Origin: Mycobacterium sp. 1081908.1
GTDB taxonomy: Bacteria > Actinomycetota > Actinomycetes > Mycobacteriales > Mycobacteriaceae
NCBI RefSeq assembly: GCF_001673535.1
Contig: NZ_LZLY01000008.1
Location: 1 to 59,069 of the forward strand
Reading direction: 5' to 3'
Length of the DNA stretch: 59,069 nt
Shown here piece by piece: positions 7,563 to 16,347 of this stretch. Position numbers and translations under genes: made by a program. Position 1 is the stretch's first letter, and each line of letters starts with the position of its first letter. The notes beneath the pieces were generated by a model. The model was not told the origin of the DNA, made no database searches, and saw only the letters and a program-made list of their open reading frames with translations.

Positions 7563-8719
7563 CGGGTGAAGCCCCCACCGCGCCGCCACGTCACCGCGCC
7601 CAGCGCGGGCAGCAACTTGAGCAGCCGGTAGGTCGTCCAGGGGCTGGCGCTCACCGTTTCCTTGTACGCCACCGCCCACCGGCCGGCCAGATAGAAACGC
7701 GTCGGGCTGTCGTCGGGATGGGTGAATTGGATGACGCCGTCGTGGCGTCCCAGGCTCACCGGCTGATGGATGTAGCCGAAACGGAACCGCTTGAGCTGCT
7801 TGCCCTTCAGCTCTCGGACGATGTTGGTGGCGGCGTGCACGCCGGTCGGGATGCCGCTCTGGCAGGTGCCGTGCACGAGGCCGTATCCCTGCGTGACGGC
7901 GGCGGCGTCGCCGACGACGTACACGTCGGGGTGGGACACCGAACGCAGCGCCGCGTCGGTGATGATCCGGCCGCGCTCGTCGACCCGCAGGCCCGCGGCG
8001 GCCGCCACCGGCGACACCCGCACACCCGTCGTCCACAGCACCGCGCGCGCCGCGACGACCTCGCCGTCGGCCAGGGCGACCCCGTCGGGCATCACCTTGA
8101 CGACGTCGACGCCGGCACGGACCCGCACGCCCAACCGGCTCAACCCGGCGTGCAGGCGGGCGCGCGCCTTGGGGCCCATCGTCGATCCGGGCGTCTGCCG
8201 GCTCAGCAGCACGACGTCGAGTTCCGGATGCCGCTCGGCGATCTCGGCCGCCGATTCGATTCCGGTCAGGCCGCCGCCGGCGACCACGACCGTGCCGGCG
8301 CCCAGCCGATCCAGCTGCTCGGCCAGCAACCCGGCGTCGCGGGCGCTGTTGAGGGTGTAGGCGAATTCGTCGACGCCGGGCACGGCCTCGGTGTCGGCGA
8401 CGCTGCCGAGCGCATACACCAGCGTGTCGTAGCCGATCGTGCGTTCGTCGTCGAGCCGGACGGTCCGCGCGTCGGCGTCGACGCCGGTGACCCAGCCCTG
8501 GACGAACTCGACGCCGGTGCCGGCGAGCAGGTCCGGGATCTGCAGGTCGGCCAGCCGCTGGCCCGAGGCGGCCTGGTGCAGGCGCAGCCGCTCGGTGAAA
8601 CGAGCCTGCGGATTGACCAGGGTGACGCGGACGTCGTCGCGGCCCTTGACCCGACGCGCCAGGCGGGCGGTCGCTGCCATGCCGGCGTAGCCGGCGCCGA
8701 TGATCACGATGTGCTTCAT
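7559..8719 (-). CDS. FAD-dependent pyridine nucleotide oxidoreductase, NDH-2-like
   Basis: A 386-aa flavoprotein with the N-terminal FAD-binding GAGYAGMAA motif (residues ~7-15), a second nucleotide-binding motif VVVAGGGLTGIESAAE (NAD(P)H) and the C-terminal VYVVGDAAA FAD motif. It resembles type II NADH dehydrogenases and the oxidoreductases that accompany SigJ-type sigma factors. I chose ATG 8719, preceded by GAAAGGCAGCATC. The open frame extends 58 codons upstream to 8893 but enters the dispersed repeat, so an annotated longer N-terminus would be an artefact. It is the first gene of the two-gene operon with the sigma factor. The electron acceptor cannot be told from sequence. Confidence 0.88.
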   Translation of the reverse strand: MKHIVIIGAGYAGMAATARLARRVKGRDDVRVTLVNPQARFTERLRLHQAASGQRLADLQIPDLLAGTGVEFVQGWVTGVDADARTVRLDDERTIGYDTLVYALGSVADTEAVPGVDEFAYTLNSARDAGLLAEQLDRLGAGTVVVAGGGLTGIESAAEIAERHPELDVVLLSRQTPGSTMGPKARARLHAGLSRLGVRVRAGVDVVKVMPDGVALADGEVVAARAVLWTTGVRVSPVAAAAGLRVDERGRIITDAALRSVSHPDVYVVGDAAAVTQGYGLVHGTCQSGIPTGVHAATNIVRELKGKQLKRFRFGYIHQPVSLGRHDGVIQFTHPDDSPTRFYLAGRWAVAYKETVSASPWTTYRLLKLLPALGAVTWRRGGGFTR

Positions 8720-8820
8720 GATGCTGCCTTTCGCGAGCGAATGTGTGCTGACAACCAGCAGACGCATCCAGCGGCCGCGGATGTGACATCGCGGAGAGGG
8801 GCGGGTGAAGCCTGCGCGCT

Positions 8821-8907
8821 GAGTGTGAAGCCCTGGCGGCGACACGCCGAGCGCCTCCGCCACAGGTACACACGCAAAACCGTGAGCGCACATTCAAACG
8901 CCGTCAG
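8821..8907 (+). repeat. ~87-bp degenerate direct repeat, right copy
   Basis: This is the partner of 6587-6672 in the same orientation, ~100 bp upstream of the oxidoreductase start. The two copies enclose the sigma/oxidoreductase operon almost exactly. On the minus strand both copies translate to similar short peptides beginning MCAHGF, which is why they may have been annotated as spurious N-termini. The second CCGTCAGCGCAC core follows at the right edge. Confidence 0.7.
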
Positions 8908-8912
8908 CGCAC

Positions 8913-8946
8913 AAAAAACCGGCACACCCAGGGGCGTGCCGGCTTT
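8913..8946. terminator. Bidirectional rho-independent-type terminator
   Basis: A run of A is followed by CCGGCAC, a short CCC/GGG inner stem, GTGCCGG, and then CTTTT. Read on the minus strand this gives a GC stem followed by six T, placed 15 bp after the stop of the Bax-inhibitor-like gene, so it should end that transcript. Read on the plus strand it also has a T tail. Confidence 0.7.
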
Positions 8947-8960
8947 TCCGTCGAGTCGGG

Positions 8961-9797
8961 CTAGTCGTTCTGCAGGTAACTGAGCAGGCGCAGGATCTCG
9001 AGGTACAGCCAGACCAGGGTCACGGTCAGGCCCAGCGCGATGCCCCACGCGGCCTTCTCGGGCGCGCCGGCCCGGATCATCTGGTCGGCCGCGTCGAAGT
9101 CGATCAGGAAGCTGAACGCGGCGATCGCGATGCACACCAGGGAGAAGATGATCGCGATCGGCCCGCCGCTGCGCAGGCCCAGGCCCGTGCCGCCGCCGAC
9201 GTGGAACATCGCCAGCAAGAAGTTGCCGAGCATCAGGAACAGCACACCGAACAGGGCGGCGACCACCATCCGGGTGAATTTCGGTGTGACGCGGATGGCG
9301 CCGGTCTTGTAGACGACGAGCATCCCGAAGAACACGCCGAAGGTGCCCAGGACGGCCTCCCCGATCAGCGCGCCGGCGTTGGCGTTCGAGACCTGGAAGT
9401 TGGCGAAGACGAAGGAGACGGCGCCGAGGAAGAGCCCCTCGAGAACGGCGTAGCTGAGCACGATCGCCGGGCTGTCCTGCTTGCGCCCGAAGGTCGCGAT
9501 CAGCACCAGCCCCAGGCCGCCCAGCGCGCCGATGAGGGTCAGCGGCATCGCCAGCGCCAGGTTGGCGGCCACCAGGAAGTAGGACACGATCGCGGCGCCC
9601 GTCAGCACGGCCAGCGTCATGCCGGTCTTGGTGACGACATCGTCGATGGTCAGCGGACGGGCGGCCCTGGTGTCCTGGTAGGGAGCCACGTAGGGGTCAG
9701 CCTGGTAATAGCCCTGGGCCGCGCCAGTGCCGAATTGCGCGTATCCGCCGCTCTGCTTAGGCAGCGAACGAAATACCGGGTTACTTGTCTCCCGCAC
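8961..9797 (-). CDS. Bax inhibitor-1/YccA-like membrane protein (Rv1072 type)
   Basis: A 278-aa integral membrane protein with about seven hydrophobic helices after a cytoplasmic N-terminus (residues 1-55) rich in Gly, Gln and Tyr (QSGGYAQFG). The membrane segments include MTLAVLTGAAIVSYFLVA, LALAMPLTLIGALGGLGLVL and LGLTVTLVWLYLEILRLLSYL. It fits the Bax1-I/YccA family (DUF1112 in older tables). I chose GTG 9797 with AGAGGA upstream, giving 278 aa, the length I recall for Rv1072. An ATG 15 codons further out is possible. Molecular function is not established in mycobacteria; an ion-leak role is only an analogy. Confidence 0.85.
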   Translation of the reverse strand: MRETSNPVFRSLPKQSGGYAQFGTGAAQGYYQADPYVAPYQDTRAARPLTIDDVVTKTGMTLAVLTGAAIVSYFLVAANLALAMPLTLIGALGGLGLVLIATFGRKQDSPAIVLSYAVLEGLFLGAVSFVFANFQVSNANAGALIGEAVLGTFGVFFGMLVVYKTGAIRVTPKFTRMVVAALFGVLFLMLGNFLLAMFHVGGGTGLGLRSGGPIAIIFSLVCIAIAAFSFLIDFDAADQMIRAGAPEKAAWGIALGLTVTLVWLYLEILRLLSYLQND

Positions 9798-10029
9798 CGT
9801 CGGATCCTCTCTTATGGCTATGGGTTCGAGCTGTGCGAACACTTGGTCAACGACCAGCGGGGCGCCCGGGTTCCCAACAGACCTGCTGTTTTCTCGGTGT
9901 TTCCGGCTATTTAAACGGGCTCTGCTGTTGTCGTCCGGTCAAACATAAACCTTACCCGCGGGGATCGCTGTGGTCGTGACGATCTAGATTGCTGGTCGAG
10001 ACCGGGCGGCGATTGGAAGGCAAGGGGCG

Positions 10030-11076
10030 TTGACTGCGGAAACCGACGAATCCGACGAGGTCCTGACCCGAGTCGAAGGCGGCATCGGCTTGATCACGCT
10101 GAACCGGCCCAAGGCGATCAACTCGCTGAATCAGACCATGGTGGACGCGCTGAGCGCCGTGCTCAGCCGTTGGGAAAACGACGACGCGGTGCGGGCGGTC
10201 GTGCTGTCCGGTGCGGGCGAACGCGGATTGTGCGCGGGCGGCGACGTGGTCGCGGTCTACGAGAGCGCCCGCAAGGACGGCGTCGAGGTGCGAAAGTTCT
10301 GGCGCGACGAGTATCAGCTCGACGGCCAGATCGGGCGGTTCGCCAAGCCGTACGTGTCGTTGATGGACGGCATCGTGATGGGTGGCGGCGTCGGGGTCAG
10401 CGCGCATGGCAGCGTCCGCGTGGTGACCGAAACGTCAAAGGTGGCAATGCCGGAGGTGGGCATCGGGTTCATTCCCGACGTCGGCGGGGCGTTCCTGTTG
10501 TCCCGGGCACCGGGCTCGCTCGGGCTCCACGCCGCCCTGACCGGGGCGCCGTTCTCCGGATCCGACGCCATCGCAATGGGATTCGCCGACCACTACGTCC
10601 CGCACGACGAGCTGGAGGCGTTCACCAAAGCGATCGTCGATGACGGCGTCGAGAGCGCGCTGGCCGCGCACGCCGTCGAACCTCCGCCGAGCGAGCTTGC
10701 CGCGCAACGCGATTGGATCGACGAGTGCTTCGTGGGCGACACGGTCGAAGACATCCTCGCGGCCCTGCGCGGTCACGGCGGCGGGCCGGCGAACGACGCC
10801 GCCGACCTGATCGCCACCCGCTCCCCCATCGCCGTGTCGGTGGCCCTGGAGGCGGTGCGCCGCGCAGCCAAAATGCAGACCCTGGAAGAGGTTCTGGTCC
10901 AGGACTATCGGGTGTCGAGCGCGTCGGCGCGCTCGCACGATCTGGTGGAGGGCATCCGCGCGCAGATCATCGACAAGGATCGCAATCCGAAGTGGTCGCC
11001 GGCGACGCTGGCCGAGGTCACCGCGGCCGACGTGGAGGCGTATTTCGCGCCGGTCGACGACGACTTGAAATTCTAG
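10030..11076 (+). CDS. echA9: 3-hydroxyisobutyryl-CoA hydrolase-like enoyl-CoA hydratase EchA9
   Basis: A 348-aa crotonase-fold protein. It keeps the first oxyanion loop ([11 protein letters not shown]) and the second block ([12 protein letters not shown] ... [13 protein letters not shown]). It has a C-terminal extension (residues ~265-345) typical of 3-hydroxyisobutyryl-CoA hydrolases rather than short enoyl-CoA hydratases. The product probably hydrolyses 3-hydroxyisobutyryl-CoA in valine degradation. The TTG start at 10030 follows a purine-rich GGAAGGCAAGGGGCG, and no better start is seen upstream. It is 13 bp ahead of echA8 with AGAAAGGCGG between them, so they form an operon, as in Rv1071c-Rv1070c. 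Confidence 0.9.
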   Translation: MTAETDESDEVLTRVEGGIGLITLNRPKAINSLNQTMVDALSAVLSRWENDDAVRAVVLSGAGERGLCAGGDVVAVYESARKDGVEVRKFWRDEYQLDGQIGRFAKPYVSLMDGIVMGGGVGVSAHGSVRVVTETSKVAMPEVGIGFIPDVGGAFLLSRAPGSLGLHAALTGAPFSGSDAIAMGFADHYVPHDELEAFTKAIVDDGVESALAAHAVEPPPSELAAQRDWIDECFVGDTVEDILAALRGHGGGPANDAADLIATRSPIAVSVALEAVRRAAKMQTLEEVLVQDYRVSSASARSHDLVEGIRAQIIDKDRNPKWSPATLAEVTAADVEAYFAPVDDDLKF

Positions 11077-11089
11077 AAAGGCGGTTGGC

Positions 11090-11869
11090 GTGACAGAGAC
11101 GTACGAGACCATCCTCGTCGAGCGCGATCAGCGGGTCGGGATCATCACGCTGAATCGGCCGCAGGCGCTCAACGCGCTCAACAGCCAGGTGATGCGCGAA
11201 GTCACCAGCGCGGCAACCGAATTGGACGACGATCCCGGAATCGGTGCGATCATCATCACCGGTTCGGCCAAGGCGTTCGCCGCCGGCGCCGACATCAAGG
11301 AGATGGCGGCGCTGACCTTCGCGGACGCGTTCGGCGGCGACTTCTTCGCCACCTGGGGCAAGCTCGCCGCCGTCCGCACCCCCACCATCGCCGCGGTGGC
11401 CGGTCACGCGCTGGGCGGCGGCTGCGAGCTCGCGATGATGTGCGACCTGCTGATCGCCGCCGACACCGCGAAGTTCGGTCAGCCGGAGATCAAACTCGGT
11501 GTGCTGCCGGGCATGGGTGGTTCGCAGCGGCTGACCCGCGCCATCGGCAAGGCCAAGGCCATGGACCTCATCCTGACCGGGCGGACCATCGACGCCGCCG
11601 AAGCCGAACGCAGCGGGCTGGTTTCGCGTGTGGTGCCGGCCGACGACCTGCTGACCGAGGCCAAGGCCGTCGCCACCACCATTTCGCAGATGTCGCGCTC
11701 GGCGGCGCGAATGGCCAAGGAGGCCGTCAACCGGGCCTTCGAATCCACGCTGTCCGAGGGACTTCTGTACGAGCGCAGGCTGTTTCATTCGACGTTCGCG
11801 ACCGAGGACCAGTCCGAGGGAATGGCGGCATTCATCGAGAAGCGGCCCCCCAACTTCACTCACCGGTAG
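11090..11869 (+). CDS. echA8: Enoyl-CoA hydratase EchA8
   Basis: A 259-aa crotonase that hydrates trans-2-enoyl-CoA in fatty acid beta-oxidation. Motifs are the oxyanion-hole segment [12 protein letters not shown] and the second segment [15 protein letters not shown], with the two catalytic glutamates in CELAMM and in [12 protein letters not shown]. The C-terminus KRPPNFTHR is typical of short hydratases. Start is GTG 11090. It overlaps nothing and lies 9 bp before the next gene, so echA9, echA8 and the following hydrolase are likely one transcript. Confidence 0.93.
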   Translation: MTETYETILVERDQRVGIITLNRPQALNALNSQVMREVTSAATELDDDPGIGAIIITGSAKAFAAGADIKEMAALTFADAFGGDFFATWGKLAAVRTPTIAAVAGHALGGGCELAMMCDLLIAADTAKFGQPEIKLGVLPGMGGSQRLTRAIGKAKAMDLILTGRTIDAAEAERSGLVSRVVPADDLLTEAKAVATTISQMSRSAARMAKEAVNRAFESTLSEGLLYERRLFHSTFATEDQSEGMAAFIEKRPPNFTHR

Positions 11870-11878
11870 GACGCCTCG

Positions 11879-13618
11879 ATGAGCGACCCGGGTCCCGCGA
11901 CGACCGCCCCCGAAGACGAAGCCGTGCGGGAGGCCGCCCCGGAAACCCCGGAGGCCCCCCGGCCACACGAGCCGCATCCCTACCGAAAGCCTTGGTGGGT
12001 AAGGCATTACACCTTCATGGGCACCGCGGTCGGCCTGGTTTTCATCTGGTTTTCGATGACGCCGTCGCTGTTGCCGCGAGACGCGCTGTTCCAGGGGCTG
12101 GTCAGCGGGATCTCCGGGGCCATCGGCTACGGGTTGGGGGTCTTCGCCGTCTGGCTGGTCCGCTACATGCGCACCCGGAACTACAGCCCGCCCGCACCGC
12201 GCTGGGCGTGGATGGTGCTGATCCCGGTCGGCGCGGTCGGCATGGTGGTCATGGCGATCGGGTTCCACGACTGGCAGGACAAGGTGCGCGACCTGATGGG
12301 AGTGCAGCACCTCAAGTGGTACGACTACCCGATCGCCGCCGGCCTGTCGCTGGTCGTGCTGTTCACACTGGTCGAAATCGGCCAGTTCGTCCGCTGGCTG
12401 GTCAGTTTCTTGGTGGGGCAGCTCGATCGGGTCGCACCGTTTCGCCTCTCGGTGACCATCGTCGTGGTGGTGCTGGTCGTGCTGACCATCACCCTGCTCA
12501 ACGGCGTGGTGCTGAAGTTCGCCATGCGCACGATGAACAACACGTTCGCGTCGGCCAACAACGAGATGAGCCCCGACACCGCGCCGCCGAAAACGCCGCT
12601 GAGGTCCGGTGGCCCGCAGTCGCTGGTCTCCTGGGAGTCGCTCGGTCGCGAGGGCCGCGTCTTCATCGAGGGCGGGCCCCGGGTCGACGAACTGACGACG
12701 TTCAACGGATCCCCGGCGATGCAGCCGGTCCGCGCCTACGCCGGGCTGAACTCCGCGGACGGCATCACCGCGACCGCCGAGCTGGCGGCCCAGGAGCTGC
12801 AGCGTGAGGGCGGATTGCAGCGCGCCGTCGTCGCCGTCGCGACCACCACCGGCACCGGCTGGATCAACGAGGCGGAGGCCTCCGCGCTGGAGTACATGTA
12901 CAACGGCAACACCGCGATCGTCAGCATGCAGTACTCGTTCCTGCCGAGCTGGCTTTCGTTCCTGGTGGACAAGGAAAACGCCCGCCACGCCGGCCAGGCG
13001 CTGTTCGAGGCCGTCGACCGACTGATCCGCCAGATGCCGGAAGCCCAGCGCCCCAAGCTCGTGGTGTTCGGCGAAAGCCTGGGGTCGTTCGGCGGCGAGG
13101 CGCCGTTCATGAGCCTGAACAACGTGCTGGCCCGCACCGACGGCGCGCTGTTCAGCGGGCCGACGTTCAACAACACGATCTGGACGGACCTGACGTCGAC
13201 GCGCGACGCGGGCTCCCCGCAGTGGCTGCCGATCTACAACGACGGCAAGAACGTCCGATTCGTCGCTCGCGCAAGCGATCTGGGGCGTCCGGACGCCGCA
13301 TGGGACCACCCGCGGGTGGTCTATCTGCAGCACGCCTCCGACCCGATCGCCTGGTGGACCCCCGACCTGCTGTTCTCCAAGCCCGACTGGCTGCGCGAGA
13401 AACGGGGCTACGACGTGCTGCCCGACACCTACTGGATCCCGGTGGTGACGTTCCTGCAAGTCTCGGCCGACATGGCGGTGGCGGTGGACGTGCCAGACGG
13501 GCACGGCCACCACTACGTCGCCGACGTCGCCAACGGCTGGGCCGCGGTGCTGTCGCCGCCCGGTTGGACGGCCGAGAAGACGGACAAACTACGGCCGCTG
13601 CTGCACGCCAACGGCTAG
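11879..13618 (+). CDS. Membrane alpha/beta-hydrolase (Rv1069c type, Abhydrolase_9)
   Basis: A 579-aa protein. After a proline/glutamate-rich cytosolic tail (1-40) come about four membrane helices (residues ~45-65, 80-100, 115-135, 155-175 and possibly ~190-215). The C-terminal domain (~260-575) is the alpha/beta-hydrolase, with the nucleophile elbow VVFGESLGSFGGE and a late GHGHHYVADV segment that may hold the histidine. This matches the PF15420 + PF10081 architecture of Rv1069c. It follows echA8 by 9 bp and converges with the rhodanese gene after only 5 bp. A lipid ester is the likely substrate but this is not shown. Confidence 0.85.
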   Translation: MSDPGPATTAPEDEAVREAAPETPEAPRPHEPHPYRKPWWVRHYTFMGTAVGLVFIWFSMTPSLLPRDALFQGLVSGISGAIGYGLGVFAVWLVRYMRTRNYSPPAPRWAWMVLIPVGAVGMVVMAIGFHDWQDKVRDLMGVQHLKWYDYPIAAGLSLVVLFTLVEIGQFVRWLVSFLVGQLDRVAPFRLSVTIVVVVLVVLTITLLNGVVLKFAMRTMNNTFASANNEMSPDTAPPKTPLRSGGPQSLVSWESLGREGRVFIEGGPRVDELTTFNGSPAMQPVRAYAGLNSADGITATAELAAQELQREGGLQRAVVAVATTTGTGWINEAEASALEYMYNGNTAIVSMQYSFLPSWLSFLVDKENARHAGQALFEAVDRLIRQMPEAQRPKLVVFGESLGSFGGEAPFMSLNNVLARTDGALFSGPTFNNTIWTDLTSTRDAGSPQWLPIYNDGKNVRFVARASDLGRPDAAWDHPRVVYLQHASDPIAWWTPDLLFSKPDWLREKRGYDVLPDTYWIPVVTFLQVSADMAVAVDVPDGHGHHYVADVANGWAAVLSPPGWTAEKTDKLRPLLHANG

Positions 13619-13623
13619 CGCCC

Positions 13624-14067
13624 CTAGAGCCAGCGGCGAACGGTCCTGCCCGCGTTCGCCAGCCCCGGGCCCGAGCCGTCCGAGTCACCGATCAGTTGGT
13701 CCAGCACACCGGAACCGGCCAGCGCGTGGTAGCCGCCGATGACGTCGGTGGCGCGGTACAGGCCGATGTCCAGCAGCGCGGCGGCGGCCAGGCTGGACGT
13801 GTAGCCCTCGGAGCACACGATCACCCATTCGACGTCGTCGCCGACAGCCTCGGGCAGCCGGGCGTCGCTGGTCGGGTCGCAGCGCCACTCCAGGACGTTG
13901 CGTTCGATCACCAGCGCGCCGGGCACCTCGCCCTCGCGGAATCGCTGCGCCTGCGGCCGGATGTCGACCAGCACCGCGCCGCGCCTCAGCGCCTCGGGCA
14001 CCTCGACGGCGCGAAGGCGGCGAAACCGGCGCCGGGCCGATCTCAGGACAATGTCGATGCGGCTCAT
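13624..14067 (-). CDS. Rhodanese-like sulfurtransferase domain protein (Rv1066 type)
   Basis: A 147-aa single rhodanese-fold protein: AVLVDIRPQAQRFREGEVPGA is the N-terminal signature, and the active-site loop is VIVCSEGYTSSLAA, with the candidate cysteine in VCSEGY. ATG 14067 shares its A with the stop of the upstream cysteine dioxygenase (TGATG), so translation is coupled. Pairing with cysteine dioxygenase suggests a role in handling sulfane sulfur or cysteine oxidation products. The open frame further upstream is only the antisense of the dioxygenase region. Confidence 0.85.
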   Translation of the reverse strand: MSRIDIVLRSARRRFRRLRAVEVPEALRRGAVLVDIRPQAQRFREGEVPGALVIERNVLEWRCDPTSDARLPEAVGDDVEWVIVCSEGYTSSLAAAALLDIGLYRATDVIGGYHALAGSGVLDQLIGDSDGSGPGLANAGRTVRRWL

Positions 14068-14657
14068 CAGGGTCCTTCCGGTTGGTCGGTCAGTTCGGTG
14101 CGCTGGCGGCGCAGCCTGTTGCGGTCGGAGACCTCGTAGTACGACATCGCCGTCAGCGGCGGCGAGTAGGCGTGCACGCTGAGCGTCGGCTGCGCCCGGA
14201 AGGCCGCCACCGGCTCCGGGACGGGCCGCGGCGCCCACACCACGTCGTGCACCCAGCCCAGCGGGAAGCCGGCCTGGTCACCGGCGTCGAGCCGGCGTCT
14301 CCGCAAACCCCGCCCGTCCCAACGGAATTCGTTGAGCGATCCGGACACCACGGTCAGCGCGCCCAGCGAGCCGCCGTGGTCGTGCAGCTCGGTGGGATGG
14401 CCGGGGACCCAGCTGATCAGCCAGACGTCCAGTTCGTCGTCGCCGTGAATCCGGGCGAACCAGCGCTCGGACTCCGGTATCCCGCCCTTGGGCAGCAGGT
14501 GGTCGCAGCGCCCGCTGAGGACCTGATCGGCGGCCTGGTCCGTGGCGTACAGCAGGTCGGGCACCCGCAGCCGGGTGGGTCCCGAGGACGGCGACGAGAC
14601 GGTCAGGGGGCGGGGCGCACCGGAGGCGACGGCACGCGTCGCAACGGGAACAGACAT
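14067..14657 (-). CDS. Cysteine dioxygenase-like cupin (Rv1065 type)
   Basis: A 196-aa cupin that would oxidise cysteine to cysteine sulfinate with non-haem Fe(II). The metal-binding HxH is in TELHDHGGSLGAL, and the third histidine and its setting are in LSVHAYSPPL. WVHDVVW lies between, in the usual place for the second cupin motif. Length is normal for bacterial cysteine dioxygenases. It is the first gene of a two-gene unit with the rhodanese. The upstream lpqV gene is divergent, with about 110 bp between starts. Confidence 0.82.
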   Translation of the reverse strand: MSVPVATRAVASGAPRPLTVSSPSSGPTRLRVPDLLYATDQAADQVLSGRCDHLLPKGGIPESERWFARIHGDDELDVWLISWVPGHPTELHDHGGSLGALTVVSGSLNEFRWDGRGLRRRRLDAGDQAGFPLGWVHDVVWAPRPVPEPVAAFRAQPTLSVHAYSPPLTAMSYYEVSDRNRLRRQRTELTDQPEGP

Positions 14658-14770
14658 CGAGGAGCTCCAGGGTGAACGGATTCGGGCAAGCGGCGGCGGG
14701 TCAGGGCCGACAACACTCGCAAAAACCGAAGCGCTCCATCACGGCCGCCAGTGTTGCATAGATTGGGACC

Positions 14771-15214
14771 GTGCGCTGGTGCGGTCGTCCCCACGGGCAA
14801 CGTGGAGCCGTTCTCGTCGCGGCGCTTTTGTTGGCGGTCACGGGCTGCTCGCAGGGCGCTCCCAACGGTGGGGTAGCCGTGCCGTCGGCGCGGCCGTCGG
14901 GCATCCCGCACGGCGCCACCGCGGCGCCCCCGGGCGCGGTCGGCGTCTCCCCGGGCGGGGTGACGACCAGGGTCGATGTCCCCGCGGATTCGACCGAAGA
15001 GGAGTATTTCCAGGCCTGCCACGCCGCGAAGGTGTGGATGGAGGCGCAGCCCAGGACGGGTGGGTCGCTGTTCGAGCCGTACCTGGGGATGATCCAGGCG
15101 TCGCAATCGGGCACGGCGGGCACCTGGAACGCCCGGTGGACGGACCTGACACCGGCGCGGCAGGCGGCCGTGATCACCGCCGCGCGGGCCGCCGCCAACG
15201 ACGAATGCGGGTAA
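14771..15214 (+). CDS. lpqV: Lipoprotein LpqV
   Basis: A 147-aa secreted lipoprotein. The signal peptide (residues 1-25) has Arg-rich n-region, a leucine/alanine core and the lipobox LAVTGC, giving a lipidated Cys26. A Pro/Gly/Ser-rich linker follows (27-70), then a compact domain with two cysteines (YFQACHAAK and NDECG) that could form a disulfide. Position and features match Rv1064c. No enzymatic motif is visible. Confidence 0.85.
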   Translation: MRWCGRPHGQRGAVLVAALLLAVTGCSQGAPNGGVAVPSARPSGIPHGATAAPPGAVGVSPGGVTTRVDVPADSTEEEYFQACHAAKVWMEAQPRTGGSLFEPYLGMIQASQSGTAGTWNARWTDLTPARQAAVITAARAAANDECG

Positions 15215-15303
15215 CGTTCGCCGCCCCGCACCAATTGTGATCATGGGTACAAAAAGTGCCTCCCCGGCCGCCGGGGGCGGCGTCGGCCGCGCAAAATGAA
15301 CGC

Positions 15304-16347
15304 ATGCCCGGCGGACGTGGCGGAACGGTGGCGCGTCGATCAGCACCGACCCGGGTGGCGCTGGCGCTGGGCAGCGGCGGTGCCCGCGGCTACGCCCACA
15401 TCGGGGTGATCGAGGCGCTGCGGGCGCGCGGTTACGAGATCGCCGGGATCGCCGGCTCCTCGATGGGCGCGATGGTCGGCGGCCTGGAAGCGGCCGGGCG
15501 CCTCGACGAGTTCGCCGACTGGGCGAAGTCCCTGACGCAGCGCACCATCCTGCGGCTGCTGGACCCGGCCATCAGCGCGGCCGGGGTGTTGCGGGCGGAG
15601 AAGATCCTGGACGCGGTGCGCGACATCCTCGGTCCGGTGTCCATCGAGCAACTGCCGATCCCCTACACCGCGGTCGCCACCGACCTGCTGGCCGGCAAGT
15701 CGGTGTGGTTTCAGCGCGGCCCCGTCGACGACGCGATCCGCGCGTCCATCGCGATTCCGGGGGTGATCGCGCCGTACGCGCTCGACGGGCGCCTGCTCGC
15801 CGACGGCGGCATCCTCGATCCGCTGCCGATGGCCCCCATCGCCGCGGTCAACGCCGACCTGACCATCGCGGTCAGCCTCAGCGGCAGCGAGTCCGTCGGC
15901 GGCCGCGAGGCGGAGCCGGGGGCCACCGCCGAGTGGTTGAACCGCATGGTGCGCAGCACGTCGGCGCTGCTGGACACCGCGGCGGCCCGGTCCCTGCTGG
16001 ACCGGCCGACCGCGCGGGCGGTGCTGAGCAGGTTCGGCGGGTCGGACAGCTGGTCCGACGACCCCGACGCGGACGAGGTCGGCCCCGAGGAAATCGCGGA
16101 GGTTCCCGGGGTGCCCAAGCTGGGCAGCTTCGAGGTGATGAACCGGACGATCGACATCGCCCAGTCCGCGCTGGCCCGGCACACGCTGGCGGCCTACCCG
16201 CCCGACGTGCTGATCGAGGTGCCGCGTTCGACGTGCCGGGGCCTGGAGTTTCACCGGGCGGTGGAGGTGATCGACGTGGGCCGCGCGCTGGCCGGCGAGG
16301 CCCTGGACGCGCTGGAGCAGGCGTCGCCGCCCGCGCTCGAGGGTTGA
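15304..16347 (+). CDS. Patatin-like phospholipase (Rv1063c type)
   Basis: A 347-aa patatin-family serine hydrolase. The glycine-rich oxyanion motif is LGSGGARGYAH, the nucleophile is in GIAGSSMGAM (GxSxG) and the catalytic aspartate is in LLADGGILDPLP. ATG 15304 starts the protein; a GTG upstream would add unsupported residues. The C-terminal 100 residues are acidic and not recognised beyond the family. It acts on acyl lipids by family analogy. Its stop codon abuts that of the next gene, on the opposite strand, with no spacer. Confidence 0.88.
   Translation: MPGGRGGTVARRSAPTRVALALGSGGARGYAHIGVIEALRARGYEIAGIAGSSMGAMVGGLEAAGRLDEFADWAKSLTQRTILRLLDPAISAAGVLRAEKILDAVRDILGPVSIEQLPIPYTAVATDLLAGKSVWFQRGPVDDAIRASIAIPGVIAPYALDGRLLADGGILDPLPMAPIAAVNADLTIAVSLSGSESVGGREAEPGATAEWLNRMVRSTSALLDTAAARSLLDRPTARAVLSRFGGSDSWSDDPDADEVGPEEIAEVPGVPKLGSFEVMNRTIDIAQSALARHTLAAYPPDVLIEVPRSTCRGLEFHRAVEVIDVGRALAGEALDALEQASPPALEG

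Noticed and set aside
8720..8893. 58-codon N-terminal extension of the FAD oxidoreductase
   Set aside because: It is encoded by the dispersed repeat, and the FAD motif and a good ribosome-binding site start at 8719.
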